A DNA stretch of 64,000 nucleotides from JAGVSR01 sp964458265 (GTDB lineage Bacteria; Pseudomonadota; Alphaproteobacteria; Rhizobiales; Hyphomicrobiaceae): positions 25,900 through 89,899 of the forward strand of contig CAYWIF010000010.1 of NCBI GenBank assembly GCA_964458265.1, in the 5' to 3' direction. How positions within the stretch are numbered: the stretch's first letter is position 1; each line of letters starts with the position of its first letter. Position numbers and translations under genes: made by a program. Of the stretch, positions 17,071 through 27,632 are shown one piece after another. The notes beneath the pieces were generated by a model. It did not search any database, was not told the origin of the DNA, and saw nothing but the letters and a program-made list of their open reading frames with translations.

Positions 17071-17439
17071 TCACGGGCAGCGCAGCAAGTCGCGGGCGGC
17101 GCCATCCTCGGTCAGCGTCAGTGTGTCGCCGGAAACCGTGAGCTTCACATCGAACGCCTGGCTGTCGCCTTCCACACTGCAGGCGGACTTGCCCGACCAT
17201 TCACCCGGGCCGCTGGATTTCAGGCCCTCGAATTGACAGTGTGTTTCGTGCTGATCATAGCCCTTTGCCGTCAGGATCAACGGGGCATCCTGGCTGTCCT
17301 GTTCAATCTTGCAGCTGGCAAGATCCGCCGCCCACGTTCCGGCATAGTCGGCAGCATGGGCCGGCAGAACCGCCAACGCCATCGCCGCGCCGGACACAAA
17401 AGCAGCGATCAGCGAGCGGGGCGAATTCAGGGCAGGCAT
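17071..17439 (-). CDS. Exported small protein of unknown function
   Basis: A 122-residue protein from ATG 17439, which has GGAG 7 bases upstream; ATG 17457 lacks one. A signal peptide (SLIAAFVSGAAMALAVLPAHAA) precedes a small beta-rich domain beginning DYAGTWAADLASC. The mature form has four cysteines (ASCKIE, THCQFE, SACSVE, LLRCP), enough for two disulphides. The YAGTWA...LTVSGDTLTLTEDG pattern resembles lipocalin/THAP-like secreted beta domains, but I assign no family. Confidence 0.7.
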   Translation of the reverse strand: MPALNSPRSLIAAFVSGAAMALAVLPAHAADYAGTWAADLASCKIEQDSQDAPLILTAKGYDQHETHCQFEGLKSSGPGEWSGKSACSVEGDSQAFDVKLTVSGDTLTLTEDGAARDLLRCP

Positions 17440-17522
17440 TCCAGGTCTCCATTCCATGAGGCACGAGTATATCCGAGTACTCGCAGGCGGGTGTGGTCAA
17501 ATCGCGGACGAACGCGGGTTAT

Positions 17523-17918
17523 TCAGGGTCGGGTAGCGAATTCTCCTTTCTGATACTGGGCAAGGGTTTCGCGCGCCACCGCATATTCGGTGACACAGAA
17601 TTCCGGCCGGGACCGGAGTTTGCGGGCGAATTCCGAGCGGGTTTTGTCGTAGGTGCGCCCGGCCTTGTCGGCGACCGACGCATCGAGCCCACGCCGCTTG
17701 ACGTCTTCGACCAGGTTATGTCGGACAAGGCCGGAGTCGACGGGTTCGCCACACCGCTCGGCTGCGGCAACGTCATAGCCGGCGGCGTAGGCGCGATCGA
17801 ATTCTTGGCTTGGCAGGCCCACCACTGCGCTGCTGCCCGCGCAGGCGGCCATGAGAGCCGACATCACGGCGGCCACCAGCGGTATCGGGATATGCGAGAG
17901 GGCTAAATCCGGCGTCAA
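17523..17918 (-). CDS. Probable lipoprotein of unknown function
   Basis: Translation from TTG 17918 gives 131 residues with a hydrophobic stretch ending in a lipobox (SALMAAC), so the cysteine at about residue 26 would carry lipid. GGAAG lies 8 bases before this TTG. The mature part is helical and charged (FDRAYAAGYDVAAAERCGEPV, then LVEDVKRRGLDASVADKAG) and has two more cysteines. The frame runs open to 18047 but would then overlap the divergent gene. No family recognised; start uncertain. Confidence 0.6.
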   Translation of the reverse strand: MTPDLALSHIPIPLVAAVMSALMAACAGSSAVVGLPSQEFDRAYAAGYDVAAAERCGEPVDSGLVRHNLVEDVKRRGLDASVADKAGRTYDKTRSEFARKLRSRPEFCVTEYAVARETLAQYQKGEFATRP

Positions 17919-18050
17919 TGAAAAGCTTCCAGAGGCAATGCCAATTTGCCGAGTATAAGCGACTTGTGGCCGGCGATCACAAATTTGTCCGGTTGGTGGG
18001 CGCACGTCTCCATAAAGTGAACGTGCAGACCAGACATGAGGAGGCAACGG

Positions 18051-18629
18051 ATGCTGCGGGCTGTGGGACTGGTGATTGCCGTGGCGCTTTCCGCGTTACT
18101 GATCTTTGTTGCCCTGCAGCCATCGACGTACAGGGTCGAGCGGTCGGCGACGATCAACGCGCCGCCCGCGCAGGTTTACGGGCAGGTCTACGACTTCGAG
18201 AAGTGGCAGGCATGGTCGCCTTGGGCGAAGCTCGATCCCGAGGCGAAGGTGACGTTCGTAGGGCCGAAGTCGGGACCCGGGGCGGTTATGCGCTGGGCCG
18301 GGAACGACAAAGTCGGACGCGGGGCGATGGCGATCACGGAAGCCAGGCCAGATGAGGCGATCAAGATCCGGCTCGACTTCGTCGAACCGATGGCGGGCAC
18401 GAGCGACGTTGCGTTTGCGTTTCAGCCGGACGGGCAGGCGACGCGGGTGATCTGGAGCATCGACGGCGAACAGAGCTTCGTCGAGCGGCTCATGTGCACC
18501 GTGATGGGCGTGAATTTGGATCGGATGATCGGCGACGATTACGAACGCGGATTGGCGAATTTGAAAGCTGTCGCGGAGGCTGCGCCGCCGGCGACTGCCC
18601 CTGCGCCCGTCGCCGCGCCGCCAGGCTAG
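18051..18629 (+). CDS. SRPBCC/polyketide cyclase-like ligand-binding protein with N-terminal membrane anchor
   Basis: A 192-residue protein with an N-terminal membrane segment (AVGLVIAVALSALLIFVAL) and a START-like SRPBCC domain: RVERSATINAPPAQVYGQVYDFEKWQAWSPWAKLDP, then MRWAGNDKVGRGAMAITEA. The start ATG 18051 has GGAGG at 18040-18044; ATG 18036 lies before this site and is less likely. Members bind small hydrophobic ligands; the ligand here is unknown. A proline- and alanine-rich tail follows. Its stop codon overlaps that of the convergent acyltransferase. Confidence 0.84.
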   Translation: MLRAVGLVIAVALSALLIFVALQPSTYRVERSATINAPPAQVYGQVYDFEKWQAWSPWAKLDPEAKVTFVGPKSGPGAVMRWAGNDKVGRGAMAITEARPDEAIKIRLDFVEPMAGTSDVAFAFQPDGQATRVIWSIDGEQSFVERLMCTVMGVNLDRMIGDDYERGLANLKAVAEAAPPATAPAPVAAPPG

Positions 18630-19672
18630 ATGACGGCGATACGCTGGGCCGGTGCGGCCTGACGGGCGGCATTGACGATCGAGAAGCAGGCGGGGCGCGA
18701 AAACAGGAAATTGAAGCGCGTTCCCGTGACGAGGCGCGCGAGGATCAGGGCGCCGGCCACGCCTGCCGATGTCGAGATGAGGGCCGCGGTCCAGTCAGGG
18801 ATCAACGCGCTGAACTTGAGTGCGGCCGCGCGGGCCGGTCCCATGAAGAGCGGGAAGGCGAGGTAGATCTTGATGGAGTTGCGGCCGCAATAGGCGAGCG
18901 CGCGGCCGGCGCGTGTCGGGATCAGGATAACGCTGAACGCGACAACCGCGGCGACCCCGGCATAGGAAACCCAGAGGTCGAGGCCGGTCGTGAAGGCTAG
19001 ACCGTTCTCGACCAGCAGCCAGTTGATCGCGGCCCATGCCGCCAGCGCGCCGGCGATCAGGGCCAGCGGGACTTTGGCGACTTCGCCGGCGAAGCGGAAC
19101 ACGGCAGGTGCTGCCCAGTAGCCGGAGTAGAAGAAGACGAAGCGGGCGGCGAATTCATCGACGAGCAGCCAGCCGGTGTGCGGCGCTGCGAGATAGATCA
19201 TGGCGGCCGCGGTCCATACCAGCCCCTTAGGCGCGTCATCCAGCAGTTTGGCGGCAACGAAGAACACCGCCAGCATGTAGATGAACCAGAGCGTGCCCCA
19301 CGGCTGAACGAGACCTGTGACATAAGCAAGAAGTGTTGCTTCCGCGCCGTTGGCTGCGATCATGCCCGGGGCCTTCAGGGCGAACTGGATCGTCAGCCAG
19401 AGGACGTAGAAGTAGGCGAAGTAGGCGACCTTGCTGTCGAGATATGAGCGCCACGGCCGGTTGATGCGGGCGGCGAGGAAGAGGCCCGAGATCAGGAAGA
19501 AGTCCGGCATCCGGAACGGCTTTGCCCAGTCGATAAAGCCGTTAAGGATGGTCTCTTGGCCGGTCGCCTTCTCGACGCCGAGGGTCGCGTGCATCATGAC
19601 GACCAGAATGATGCAGATGCCTTTGGCGATATCGACCCACGCGATGCGCTGGTGTTCGGCTTTGTGGGTCAT
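18626..19672 (-). CDS. Acyltransferase family membrane protein (acyltransferase 3/OpgC type)
   Basis: A 348-residue protein with about ten hydrophobic helices. The family signature is at the N-terminus: RIAWVDIAKGICIILVVMMHA with the conserved catalytic-type His, then FRMPDFFLISGLFLA. Such enzymes move acyl groups onto sugars, peptidoglycan or lipids across the inner membrane. The start ATG 19672 begins MTHKAEHQRIAW; an upstream in-frame extension to 19723 has no family likeness. The terminal codon overlaps that of the SRPBCC gene on the other strand. Substrate unknown; OpgC-like succinylation of glucans is possible since an OpgD-like gene lies at 46-48 kb. Confidence 0.87.
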   Translation of the reverse strand: MTHKAEHQRIAWVDIAKGICIILVVMMHATLGVEKATGQETILNGFIDWAKPFRMPDFFLISGLFLAARINRPWRSYLDSKVAYFAYFYVLWLTIQFALKAPGMIAANGAEATLLAYVTGLVQPWGTLWFIYMLAVFFVAAKLLDDAPKGLVWTAAAMIYLAAPHTGWLLVDEFAARFVFFYSGYWAAPAVFRFAGEVAKVPLALIAGALAAWAAINWLLVENGLAFTTGLDLWVSYAGVAAVVAFSVILIPTRAGRALAYCGRNSIKIYLAFPLFMGPARAAALKFSALIPDWTAALISTSAGVAGALILARLVTGTRFNFLFSRPACFSIVNAARQAAPAQRIAVI

Positions 19673-19901
19673 CGCGTGGTATCTCGATGGCTGGATTGCA
19701 GGACGCATGTGCCGGGGTGGCACACGGGGCGGATGTCAGGTCAGAAAGCCGCAAGGGCCATTCCAGGACGCCGGCTAGCGGCGCGAATTGACCGCAACGC
19801 TCCCGGCAGGGTGAAAAAAGTGTAAAGGTGAGTTAGCCGATGGTGCGCCGGCCGGGATTTCGTGCGGCGATGGCGTGTCGATCCAAGAGGGAGGCGTGCA
19901 G

Positions 19902-20342
19902 ATGGCGTTCATGCGGCTGATCTACGCTTCGCATCCGTTCGGGTTCGACGATCTGGCGCTGGCCAACATCCTCAAGACATCGCAACGCAATAACGCGCTC
20001 AGCGGCATCACTGGTACGCTGATCTGCCGCGAAGATATCTATTTGCAGTTGCTCGAAGGTGCGCGGGGGGATGTCGAGGCGCTTTTTGAGAAGATAAAGC
20101 GCGACGACCGGCATGCGGATGTCACGCTCCTCGTACAGGAGGTCACGGCGCAGCGGCTCTTTCCGCATTGGGCCATGCGGCACGATGAGGCCAAGAGCTG
20201 GATGTGGACGCGGGAGCAGGTGACCGCCGGCGTGGTGGAAGAGGCGACGCGAGACGAGGTTCTTGCGATTTTCGTGCGGCTCGTCGCGGAACAGCCGGGA
20301 CATCTGTCGGGCATTCCACAAGGGTGCCCCGTGCACAGATAG
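19902..20342 (+). CDS. BLUF-domain blue-light sensor (stand-alone)
   Basis: A 146-residue protein consisting of one BLUF domain and a short C-terminal tail. The flavin photocycle residues are present: Tyr8 (LIYAS), Asn31 (SQRNNALSGITG), Gln49 (YLQLLEG), and the WAM pair at about 100-102 (FPHWAMR), so it should bind FAD and switch with blue light. There is no fused EAL, GGDEF or cyclase domain, so it must signal by contact with another protein. ATG 19902 follows AGGGAGG at 19888-19894. No partner can be named from the neighbours. Confidence 0.93.
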   Translation: MAFMRLIYASHPFGFDDLALANILKTSQRNNALSGITGTLICREDIYLQLLEGARGDVEALFEKIKRDDRHADVTLLVQEVTAQRLFPHWAMRHDEAKSWMWTREQVTAGVVEEATRDEVLAIFVRLVAEQPGHLSGIPQGCPVHR

Positions 20343-20458
20343 TCATGTTGATGCATCAGGTGCCTAACCGCGTTTTCATTTGTAAGGCGGCGCCCATTCC
20401 GGGAAGATAACTGCACATATTGGGCACTTGCTATGCGTGCCCCCCATGGAGGACAGCG

Positions 20459-20731
20459 ATGCGAACAATCCTGACGGCCGCCGCGGCGGGTCTGATCGGC
20501 GCGTTGGCGATGACTGGGACGGCTCTGGCGGACAGCTATTTCGAGGTTGAGCATGCGCGGGCCAACGCGCGGGCCGGCGGACCCGTCAGCGAACGGGATG
20601 CGGAATTGCTCGACCGGTATGGCGCGCTGAGCGGTACACCGGATTGGCGGGCCCGGGCGCCCGCGCCCTACGGCTACCGTTCGAACGATCCTTCCCACAA
20701 AGTCTACCGCAAAACCAAGCGGCGGGACTAA
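20459..20731 (+). CDS. Small exported protein of unknown function
   Basis: A 90-residue protein starting at ATG 20459 with GGAGG at 20448-20452. A signal peptide (RTILTAAAAGLIGALAMTGTALA) leaves a hydrophilic mature peptide of about 65 residues (DSYFEVEHARANARAGG ... YGYRSNDPSHKVYRK). The mature part has no cysteine. I recognise no family. Confidence 0.72.
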   Translation: MRTILTAAAAGLIGALAMTGTALADSYFEVEHARANARAGGPVSERDAELLDRYGALSGTPDWRARAPAPYGYRSNDPSHKVYRKTKRRD

Positions 20732-20807
20732 GGTTCGATGGTGTCAAAACCAACGCGGGCCGGAAGCGCTTTACGCTCCCGGCCCGCTGTCTGACGCTGA
20801 GGATTGA

Positions 20808-20936
20808 TCAGCGCGACACTTCGTTCTGCGTTGCCCCGCCGAGCTTCATGGGCTCGTACATGGGGGCGGCTTCCTCGCGGCGGCAACCGGCAGCAAGCGT
20901 GGCGGCTACGCACACGGCAAGAATTGCGATTTTCAT
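20808..20936 (-). CDS. Very small lipoprotein (42 residues)
   Basis: ATG 20936 starts a 42-residue protein with a lysine, a hydrophobic stretch and a lipobox (IAILAVCVAATLAAGC), so the mature lipopeptide would have only about 25 residues (RREEAAPMYEPMKLGG...). A strong GGAGGG precedes the start by 7-8 bases. The start overlaps the stop of the frame upstream (ATGA), a sign of translational coupling. It resembles entericidin-like small lipoproteins in form only. Confidence 0.7.
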   Translation of the reverse strand: MKIAILAVCVAATLAAGCRREEAAPMYEPMKLGGATQNEVSR

Positions 20937-21181
20937 GGTGTTTCCCTCCGTTTCAGACGCGACACGCGTATGACTTGGGGTGACAACGAGCGAGGCCGCC
21001 ATTCGTTCCATGCGGCGACGCTGATTTTGATCCGGCGGATTTTGGTGCATCGCAGCTGGCGGGCGGTGCATTCGGTGCCGACCATGGCGGATTTGCACGT
21101 GTGTTGGAATTCGCCCGCGGGCTCCAGGCCCTTATTCTCGATTGTGTGTATAACCGCCGCACCGGCCATGAACCTGGCCAT
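20933..21181 (-). CDS. Possible small gene upstream of the 42-residue lipoprotein
   Basis: The frame ends in an ATGA overlap with the small lipoprotein and shows GC-rich third codon positions over most of its length. From ATG 21181 it gives 82 residues (MARFMAGAAVIHTIENKGLE...), with cysteines in QHTCKSA, GTECTARQ and LRCTKI. The frame stays open and coding-like further up to about 21299 (GECKLYGGIGNGVTEG), but contains no ATG, GTG or TTG there, so the true start is missing or the gene has lost its 5' end. Low confidence. Confidence 0.4.
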   Translation of the reverse strand: MARFMAGAAVIHTIENKGLEPAGEFQHTCKSAMVGTECTARQLRCTKIRRIKISVAAWNEWRPRSLSPQVIRVSRLKRRETP

Positions 21182-21354
21182 GCCTTCGGTGACGCCATTG
21201 CCGATGCCGCCATAGAGCTTGCATTCGCCGGCGGCGGCGGGCGGGGAATTCTGCCCCTCTTTGTCCGGCTTGCTTGCACTTCGCGGCGGCAGGCGTTAGC
21301 ACGCGTGGCACCATAACCGACCTGATCCGACTGACCTTTTTGGGAAGAGCCACC

Positions 21355-21642
21355 ATGACCGACGCGACACGCCTGGAATCCGACATCGTCAACCTCAAGC
21401 GGCAGAACGAGGAGTTGTCCGGCATGGTGCTGGCGACGGGTGTGATCCTGACGCAGCTTCTGCAGGCGAACTGCAAGCGCGAACTCAATCCGCAGGCGGC
21501 GGCGACGCGCATCATGGCGAACGCGCGCGAGGCGATCGACGGTTATTCGAAGGCGGCGAACTCCGATCCGGTGATGACCAAGCGGGCTTTGGATGCGGTG
21601 CAGCAATACGAGGATCAGATCAAGTCGGTGCTCGCGGTGTGA
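21355..21642 (+). CDS. Small cytoplasmic protein of unknown function
   Basis: A 95-residue protein from ATG 21355 (GGAAG at 21342-21346). It has no signal peptide; residues 5-30 (TRLESDIVNLKRQNEELSGMV) look like a short coiled coil, followed by a helical part (PVMTKRALDAVQQYEDQIKSV). It may form dimers. I recognise no family. Confidence 0.66.
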   Translation: MTDATRLESDIVNLKRQNEELSGMVLATGVILTQLLQANCKRELNPQAAATRIMANAREAIDGYSKAANSDPVMTKRALDAVQQYEDQIKSVLAV

Positions 21643-21705
21643 GTGTAGGGCGGCTGCTGGTACGACTCGCGCGAGGCATTGGCCGGCATCTCGCACTATG
21701 AGAGT

Positions 21706-21742
21706 GACCCCCACCCCTGCCCCTCCCCACAAGGGGGAGGGG
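21706..21742. repeat. Dispersed C/G-tract palindrome, copy 1
   Basis: GACCCCCACCCC followed by the inverted repeat CCCCTCCCC (21720-21728), loop ACAAG, GGGGAGGGG (21734-21742). A near-identical copy is at 23882-23919. It lies between two genes on the + strand and would form a strong hairpin in RNA on either strand. Similar intergenic palindromes are common in Hyphomicrobiales. Confidence 0.75.
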
Positions 21743-21809
21743 ATGCGTTTGACTTCGTGGGGCGAGGTCCGGTTCGATCCGAAGCGGACCTTCGCTACGT
21801 AGTGCGTTC

Positions 21810-22295
21810 ATGCGGCAACTGATGAAATTCGTGCACACGGTGTCGTCGGCGGGGATCGTCGGCGGACTGGCCGCGTATGCGCTGATCCTGCTCTACGCGC
21901 CGCAGGAGACCGCGCAGGCCTATGCCGAGATGCGCCAGACCATTTCGGCGATCTGCAATTATATGATCATGCCGGCGCTCGGGATTTCGCTCGTGACAGG
22001 GTTGCTGGCGATGGCGGTGCACCGGCCGTTCCAGGAACTGCGCTGGGTGTGGGTGAAGGCGCTGCTTGGCATTTCCATGTTCGAGGCCACGCTCGCCATT
22101 ATCCAGGCGAAGGGGTCGGATGCGGCGCGCATCTCGGCGAAGATCGCGGCGGGCGAGCCGCTGCAGCAGGACTTGGCGCTCACGATTGCGAGCGAGTGGA
22201 CCACGCTGTTCGCGATCCTGGCGATTTCGCTGGCGAATTATGTGCTGGGGGTTTGGCGGCCGTCATTGGCGATGCGGTGGGTGCGGCCAAGTTAG
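21810..22295 (+). CDS. DUF2269-type integral membrane protein
   Basis: A 161-residue protein with four hydrophobic helices: KFVHTVSSAGIVGGLAAYALIL, then ICNYMIMPALGISLVTGLLAMAVH, then LRWVWVKALLGISMFEATLAI, and LFAILAISLANYVLGVWRP. The HTVSS and WVWVKALL features agree with the DUF2269 family of unknown function. Its stop codon overlaps the convergent lipoprotein gene by 4 bp. Confidence 0.75.
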   Translation: MRQLMKFVHTVSSAGIVGGLAAYALILLYAPQETAQAYAEMRQTISAICNYMIMPALGISLVTGLLAMAVHRPFQELRWVWVKALLGISMFEATLAIIQAKGSDAARISAKIAAGEPLQQDLALTIASEWTTLFAILAISLANYVLGVWRPSLAMRWVRPS

Positions 22296-23047
22296 CTCTG
22301 TTCTTGACTAACGTTAAACTCATGGAGTTCTCCATCGAACTCGACAAGGATTGCGTACCCGGTTGGGCTGTCAGAGGCTCTAGTGGGCGGCTGAAGTATT
22401 ATTGTACCCCCATACCATTCGCCGGGTAGCACGGTATTGTCCTTCAAAATGGTTTGCTGGAGATTAGTGAGATTTTGCTCGCCTTCGGCTCGAAGCCTCG
22501 CGAAGTCGTTCGTCGTCTGTGCATTCGCTGATTGCTGGGCAATTTGCGCTCTCAGTGGGTCATAGGTCGTCGCTGAGTACGTTCCATAGGCTGATCCATA
22601 AGATCCGTAGGTATTGATATTGCCCGTAGTATGAACATATCCAGCTTGCGATGCAGACATGGCGCGGCCTGCGCCAGCTAATGCTGCGCCGAAAGCTGCC
22701 ACGGCTTGCTTTGTTTCCTCCTCAGCTACAAGTTCCGCGTAGCGGTACACCTTCAGTGTTTGATGTTTCGCGCCTTTTTGGATCGCAGTGATGCTTGCTT
22801 CGGAAAGTGTGACAGGTTCGGTTCCATGGTTTCGAACGACGACGGTGAATGCGGGGCGCGCGTTGCCCTTCAATACTTGTGTGTTGGGTTTCAACATCAC
22901 GATGTTTCTTTTTTTTGATATTAGCGCAGGCACGCCGTCCCGCACGATACTGTCCTGACCGGGTGCAGCGGATAACTTGATCTTTTGTGATCCGCAGGCC
23001 GCAGTAAAGCCTGCTATCGCAAATAAGAGGATGGATGAAAATCGCAT
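22292..23047 (-). CDS. Probable lipoprotein of unknown function
   Basis: A 251-residue protein from ATG 23047 with a signal peptide and lipobox (LLFAIAGFTAAC, lipidated Cys about 18). The mature part has a beta-rich region (RPAFTVVVRNHGTEPVTLSEASI), a glycine/tyrosine-rich low-complexity stretch (TYGSYGSAYGTYSATTY), a helical segment (AQIAQQSANAQTTNDFARLR) and a C-terminal domain with YGGTIILQPP and YAILVEFDGELHEF. Base composition is visibly lower in GC than its neighbours, with AT-rich third positions, so recent transfer is possible. No family recognised. Confidence 0.76.
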   Translation of the reverse strand: MRFSSILLFAIAGFTAACGSQKIKLSAAPGQDSIVRDGVPALISKKRNIVMLKPNTQVLKGNARPAFTVVVRNHGTEPVTLSEASITAIQKGAKHQTLKVYRYAELVAEEETKQAVAAFGAALAGAGRAMSASQAGYVHTTGNINTYGSYGSAYGTYSATTYDPLRAQIAQQSANAQTTNDFARLRAEGEQNLTNLQQTILKDNTVLPGEWYGGTIILQPPTRASDSPTGYAILVEFDGELHEFNVSQEQS

Positions 23048-23202
23048 TATCGCCCCCCAGCGTGGTGGTAGCTTAGAATGTTGGGAGCGTTTCACAACAA
23101 TTTCAGTGAAAGCGAGGGCAATGATCAACGTTTAGTTCAGATGCGAACTAGTCCGTTGGTGATCCGGAGACTCAGGATTGATCCTACGTGAAACACGGTC
23201 AT

Positions 23203-23664
23203 TCACCGACACCTGACCTCAATCGTGCGGCCGGTGGTGGGGTCGTATTTGCGGCAGGGGATGGGGCCGGTGTCGAGGGGGGCGAGGGTGCCGGTTTCGA
23301 CGGGTGCGGCGTCGGTCGCGGTGGTGATGGCGGCCTTGGTGTGCGCGGTCTGGGGGCCTAAGCGGCCGGCGGCCAAGCGCGCGGGATTGGGTTCGGGCAG
23401 CGGCGGGTTCTTGAGCTGGGTTTGGGCGACGGTCGGCGGGTTTTTACGGTTGCCGCGCGCGCGGACGACGCGCCGCTTCTTCGGTTTTGCCGGTTGGGCC
23501 GCGCCGAAGTCGGACACGCCGTAGCTTTGGCCCGTCTTGTAGTCGTAGCCCATGTTCGGCGGTCCGCCCCACGCTTTCATGTCGCGCGATTGCGCGAACG
23601 CAGGTGACGTCAGGGCCGCGCCTGCCAGCAGGCAGACGAGAGCGGCGGCAAGGTGGGCGGTCAT
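23203..23664 (-). CDS. Exported proline/alanine-rich protein, member A of a diverged tandem pair
   Basis: A 153-residue protein from ATG 23664. The signal peptide (HLAAALVCLLAGAALTSPAFAQ) is followed by GGPPNMGYDYKTGQSYG, a basic proline-rich linker (KPKKRRVVRARGNRKN) and a C-terminal motif CRKYDPTTGRTIEVRC. The protein at 24045-24542 has the same plan: signal peptide ending in AQ, a GGP...TGK segment, a low-complexity linker and CRRFDATTSTTIEVAC. The two C-terminal cysteines may form a disulphide. Periplasmic or cell-surface; function unknown. Confidence 0.72.
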   Translation of the reverse strand: MTAHLAAALVCLLAGAALTSPAFAQSRDMKAWGGPPNMGYDYKTGQSYGVSDFGAAQPAKPKKRRVVRARGNRKNPPTVAQTQLKNPPLPEPNPARLAAGRLGPQTAHTKAAITTATDAAPVETGTLAPLDTGPIPCRKYDPTTGRTIEVRCR

Positions 23665-23881
23665 CGATCAGTGGTTCCAGCGAAGCGTTCGAATCACATT
23701 GTAACCGATTATGCCTTATGCTCCGACCGCGGGGATGCGCTTAAGGCTCGGACGCGCTTTCTTTTTTCAGCGTAGTGGCGGGTGGGACTCGGTTGGTGAT
23801 CACGCCGGGACGTCTATGCGCTTCGTGTTGGGTCACGTGTTCTTGCTGATGGGGCGTGCGGAGTCCTGCGGCGCCGTTCGC

Positions 23882-23919
23882 GACCCCCACCCCCGGCCCC
23901 TCCCCGCAAGGGGGAGGGG
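23882..23919. repeat. Dispersed C/G-tract palindrome, copy 2
   Basis: GACCCCCACCCC followed by CCCCTCCCC (23897-23905), loop GCAAG, GGGGAGGGG (23911-23919). It matches the copy at 21706-21742 except for the loop and a few bases of the lead. It stands in the gap between two diverged paralogues and just before a copy of the structured repeat family. Confidence 0.75.
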
Positions 23920-23944
23920 AGTTCACCACTCGGGGCTGTTTCCG

Positions 23945-24044
23945 CTCACGCCGGCTGATCCGGACGCTTTGCGCCTGTGCCGGCTCCGCGCGGGCGCGGC
24001 TTGCCGCGGCGCACTTCGTGCGCTCGGCGCTTCGCGCCGATGGG
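23945..24044 (+). repeat. Structured intergenic repeat, copy G (diverged)
   Basis: Starts CTCACGCCGGCTGATCCGG and resembles the copies near 61 and 64 kb. The outer arms GCCGGC (23949-23954 and about 23979-23984) pair, the inner stem is imperfect, and short hairpins follow (GGCGC TTC GCGCC at the end). It reaches the stop codon of the paralogue at 24045. Together with the palindrome before it, this fills most of the 380-bp gap between 23665 and 24044, which has no gene. Confidence 0.55.
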
Positions 24045-24542
24045 CTACTTGCAGGCGACTTCGATCGTGGTGCTGGTGGTGGCGTCGAAGCGGCGGCAGG
24101 TTTCCGGTGTGGCGGCCGTGGTTGCGGTGTTGCTCGCGGCGGGTGTGCCGGATGCTGGTGCCGCGGCGGTGGTCTCGGTGTTGGCTTCCGTCTTGGTTTC
24201 GGAATTCGCCGTCTCACTGTCAGTGGTCTTGTTGTCGGCTGCCGGTGCCGCCTTGGCAACGGACTCCTGCTTTGCCGGTGGCTTGGCGGGAGGTTTGCGC
24301 GCGGACTTGGTGGACGGCTTCGACGGTTTGGCCGCCTTCTTTGACGGAGAGGGTTTGTAGGCGGGCTTTTTGTAGGAAGAACCGCTGCCGTAGTCGGGCG
24401 GGGCGGACTGTTTGCCAGTGGAGAAGTTCGGGCCAACGGTGGCCGGGCCGCCGTAGCCGCGGTCGGGGGCTTGCGCGATGGCGGGTGGCGCCATGGCGAG
24501 TGCGGCGATGGCGAGGGCGACAAGACAGGCGAGGGCGCGCAT
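24045..24542 (-). CDS. Exported low-complexity protein, member B of a diverged tandem pair
   Basis: A 165-residue protein from ATG 24542 with a signal peptide (RALACLVALAIAALAMAPPAIAQ), a short GYGGPATVGPNFSTGKQ segment, then a long Lys/Pro/Ala- and Thr/Ala-rich disordered middle (KKAAKPSKPSTKSARKPP; TEANTETTAAAPA) and the C-terminal CRRFDATTSTTIEVAC. The ends, but not the middle, match the gene at 23203-23664. It is probably an exported or envelope-spanning protein; function unknown. It lies 84 bp from uvrA on the same strand. Confidence 0.7.
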   Translation of the reverse strand: MRALACLVALAIAALAMAPPAIAQAPDRGYGGPATVGPNFSTGKQSAPPDYGSGSSYKKPAYKPSPSKKAAKPSKPSTKSARKPPAKPPAKQESVAKAAPAADNKTTDSETANSETKTEANTETTAAAPASGTPAASNTATTAATPETCRRFDATTSTTIEVACK

Positions 24543-24626
24543 TTGCGGTCCTTCCGTGAAGCGAGTTCTTTTTGATCCTACACCATTGGCGACGGTGCGG
24601 GGCCCCGGAAAAGTCTGCAGTTGGCG

Positions 24627-27632
<3,006 letters not shown>

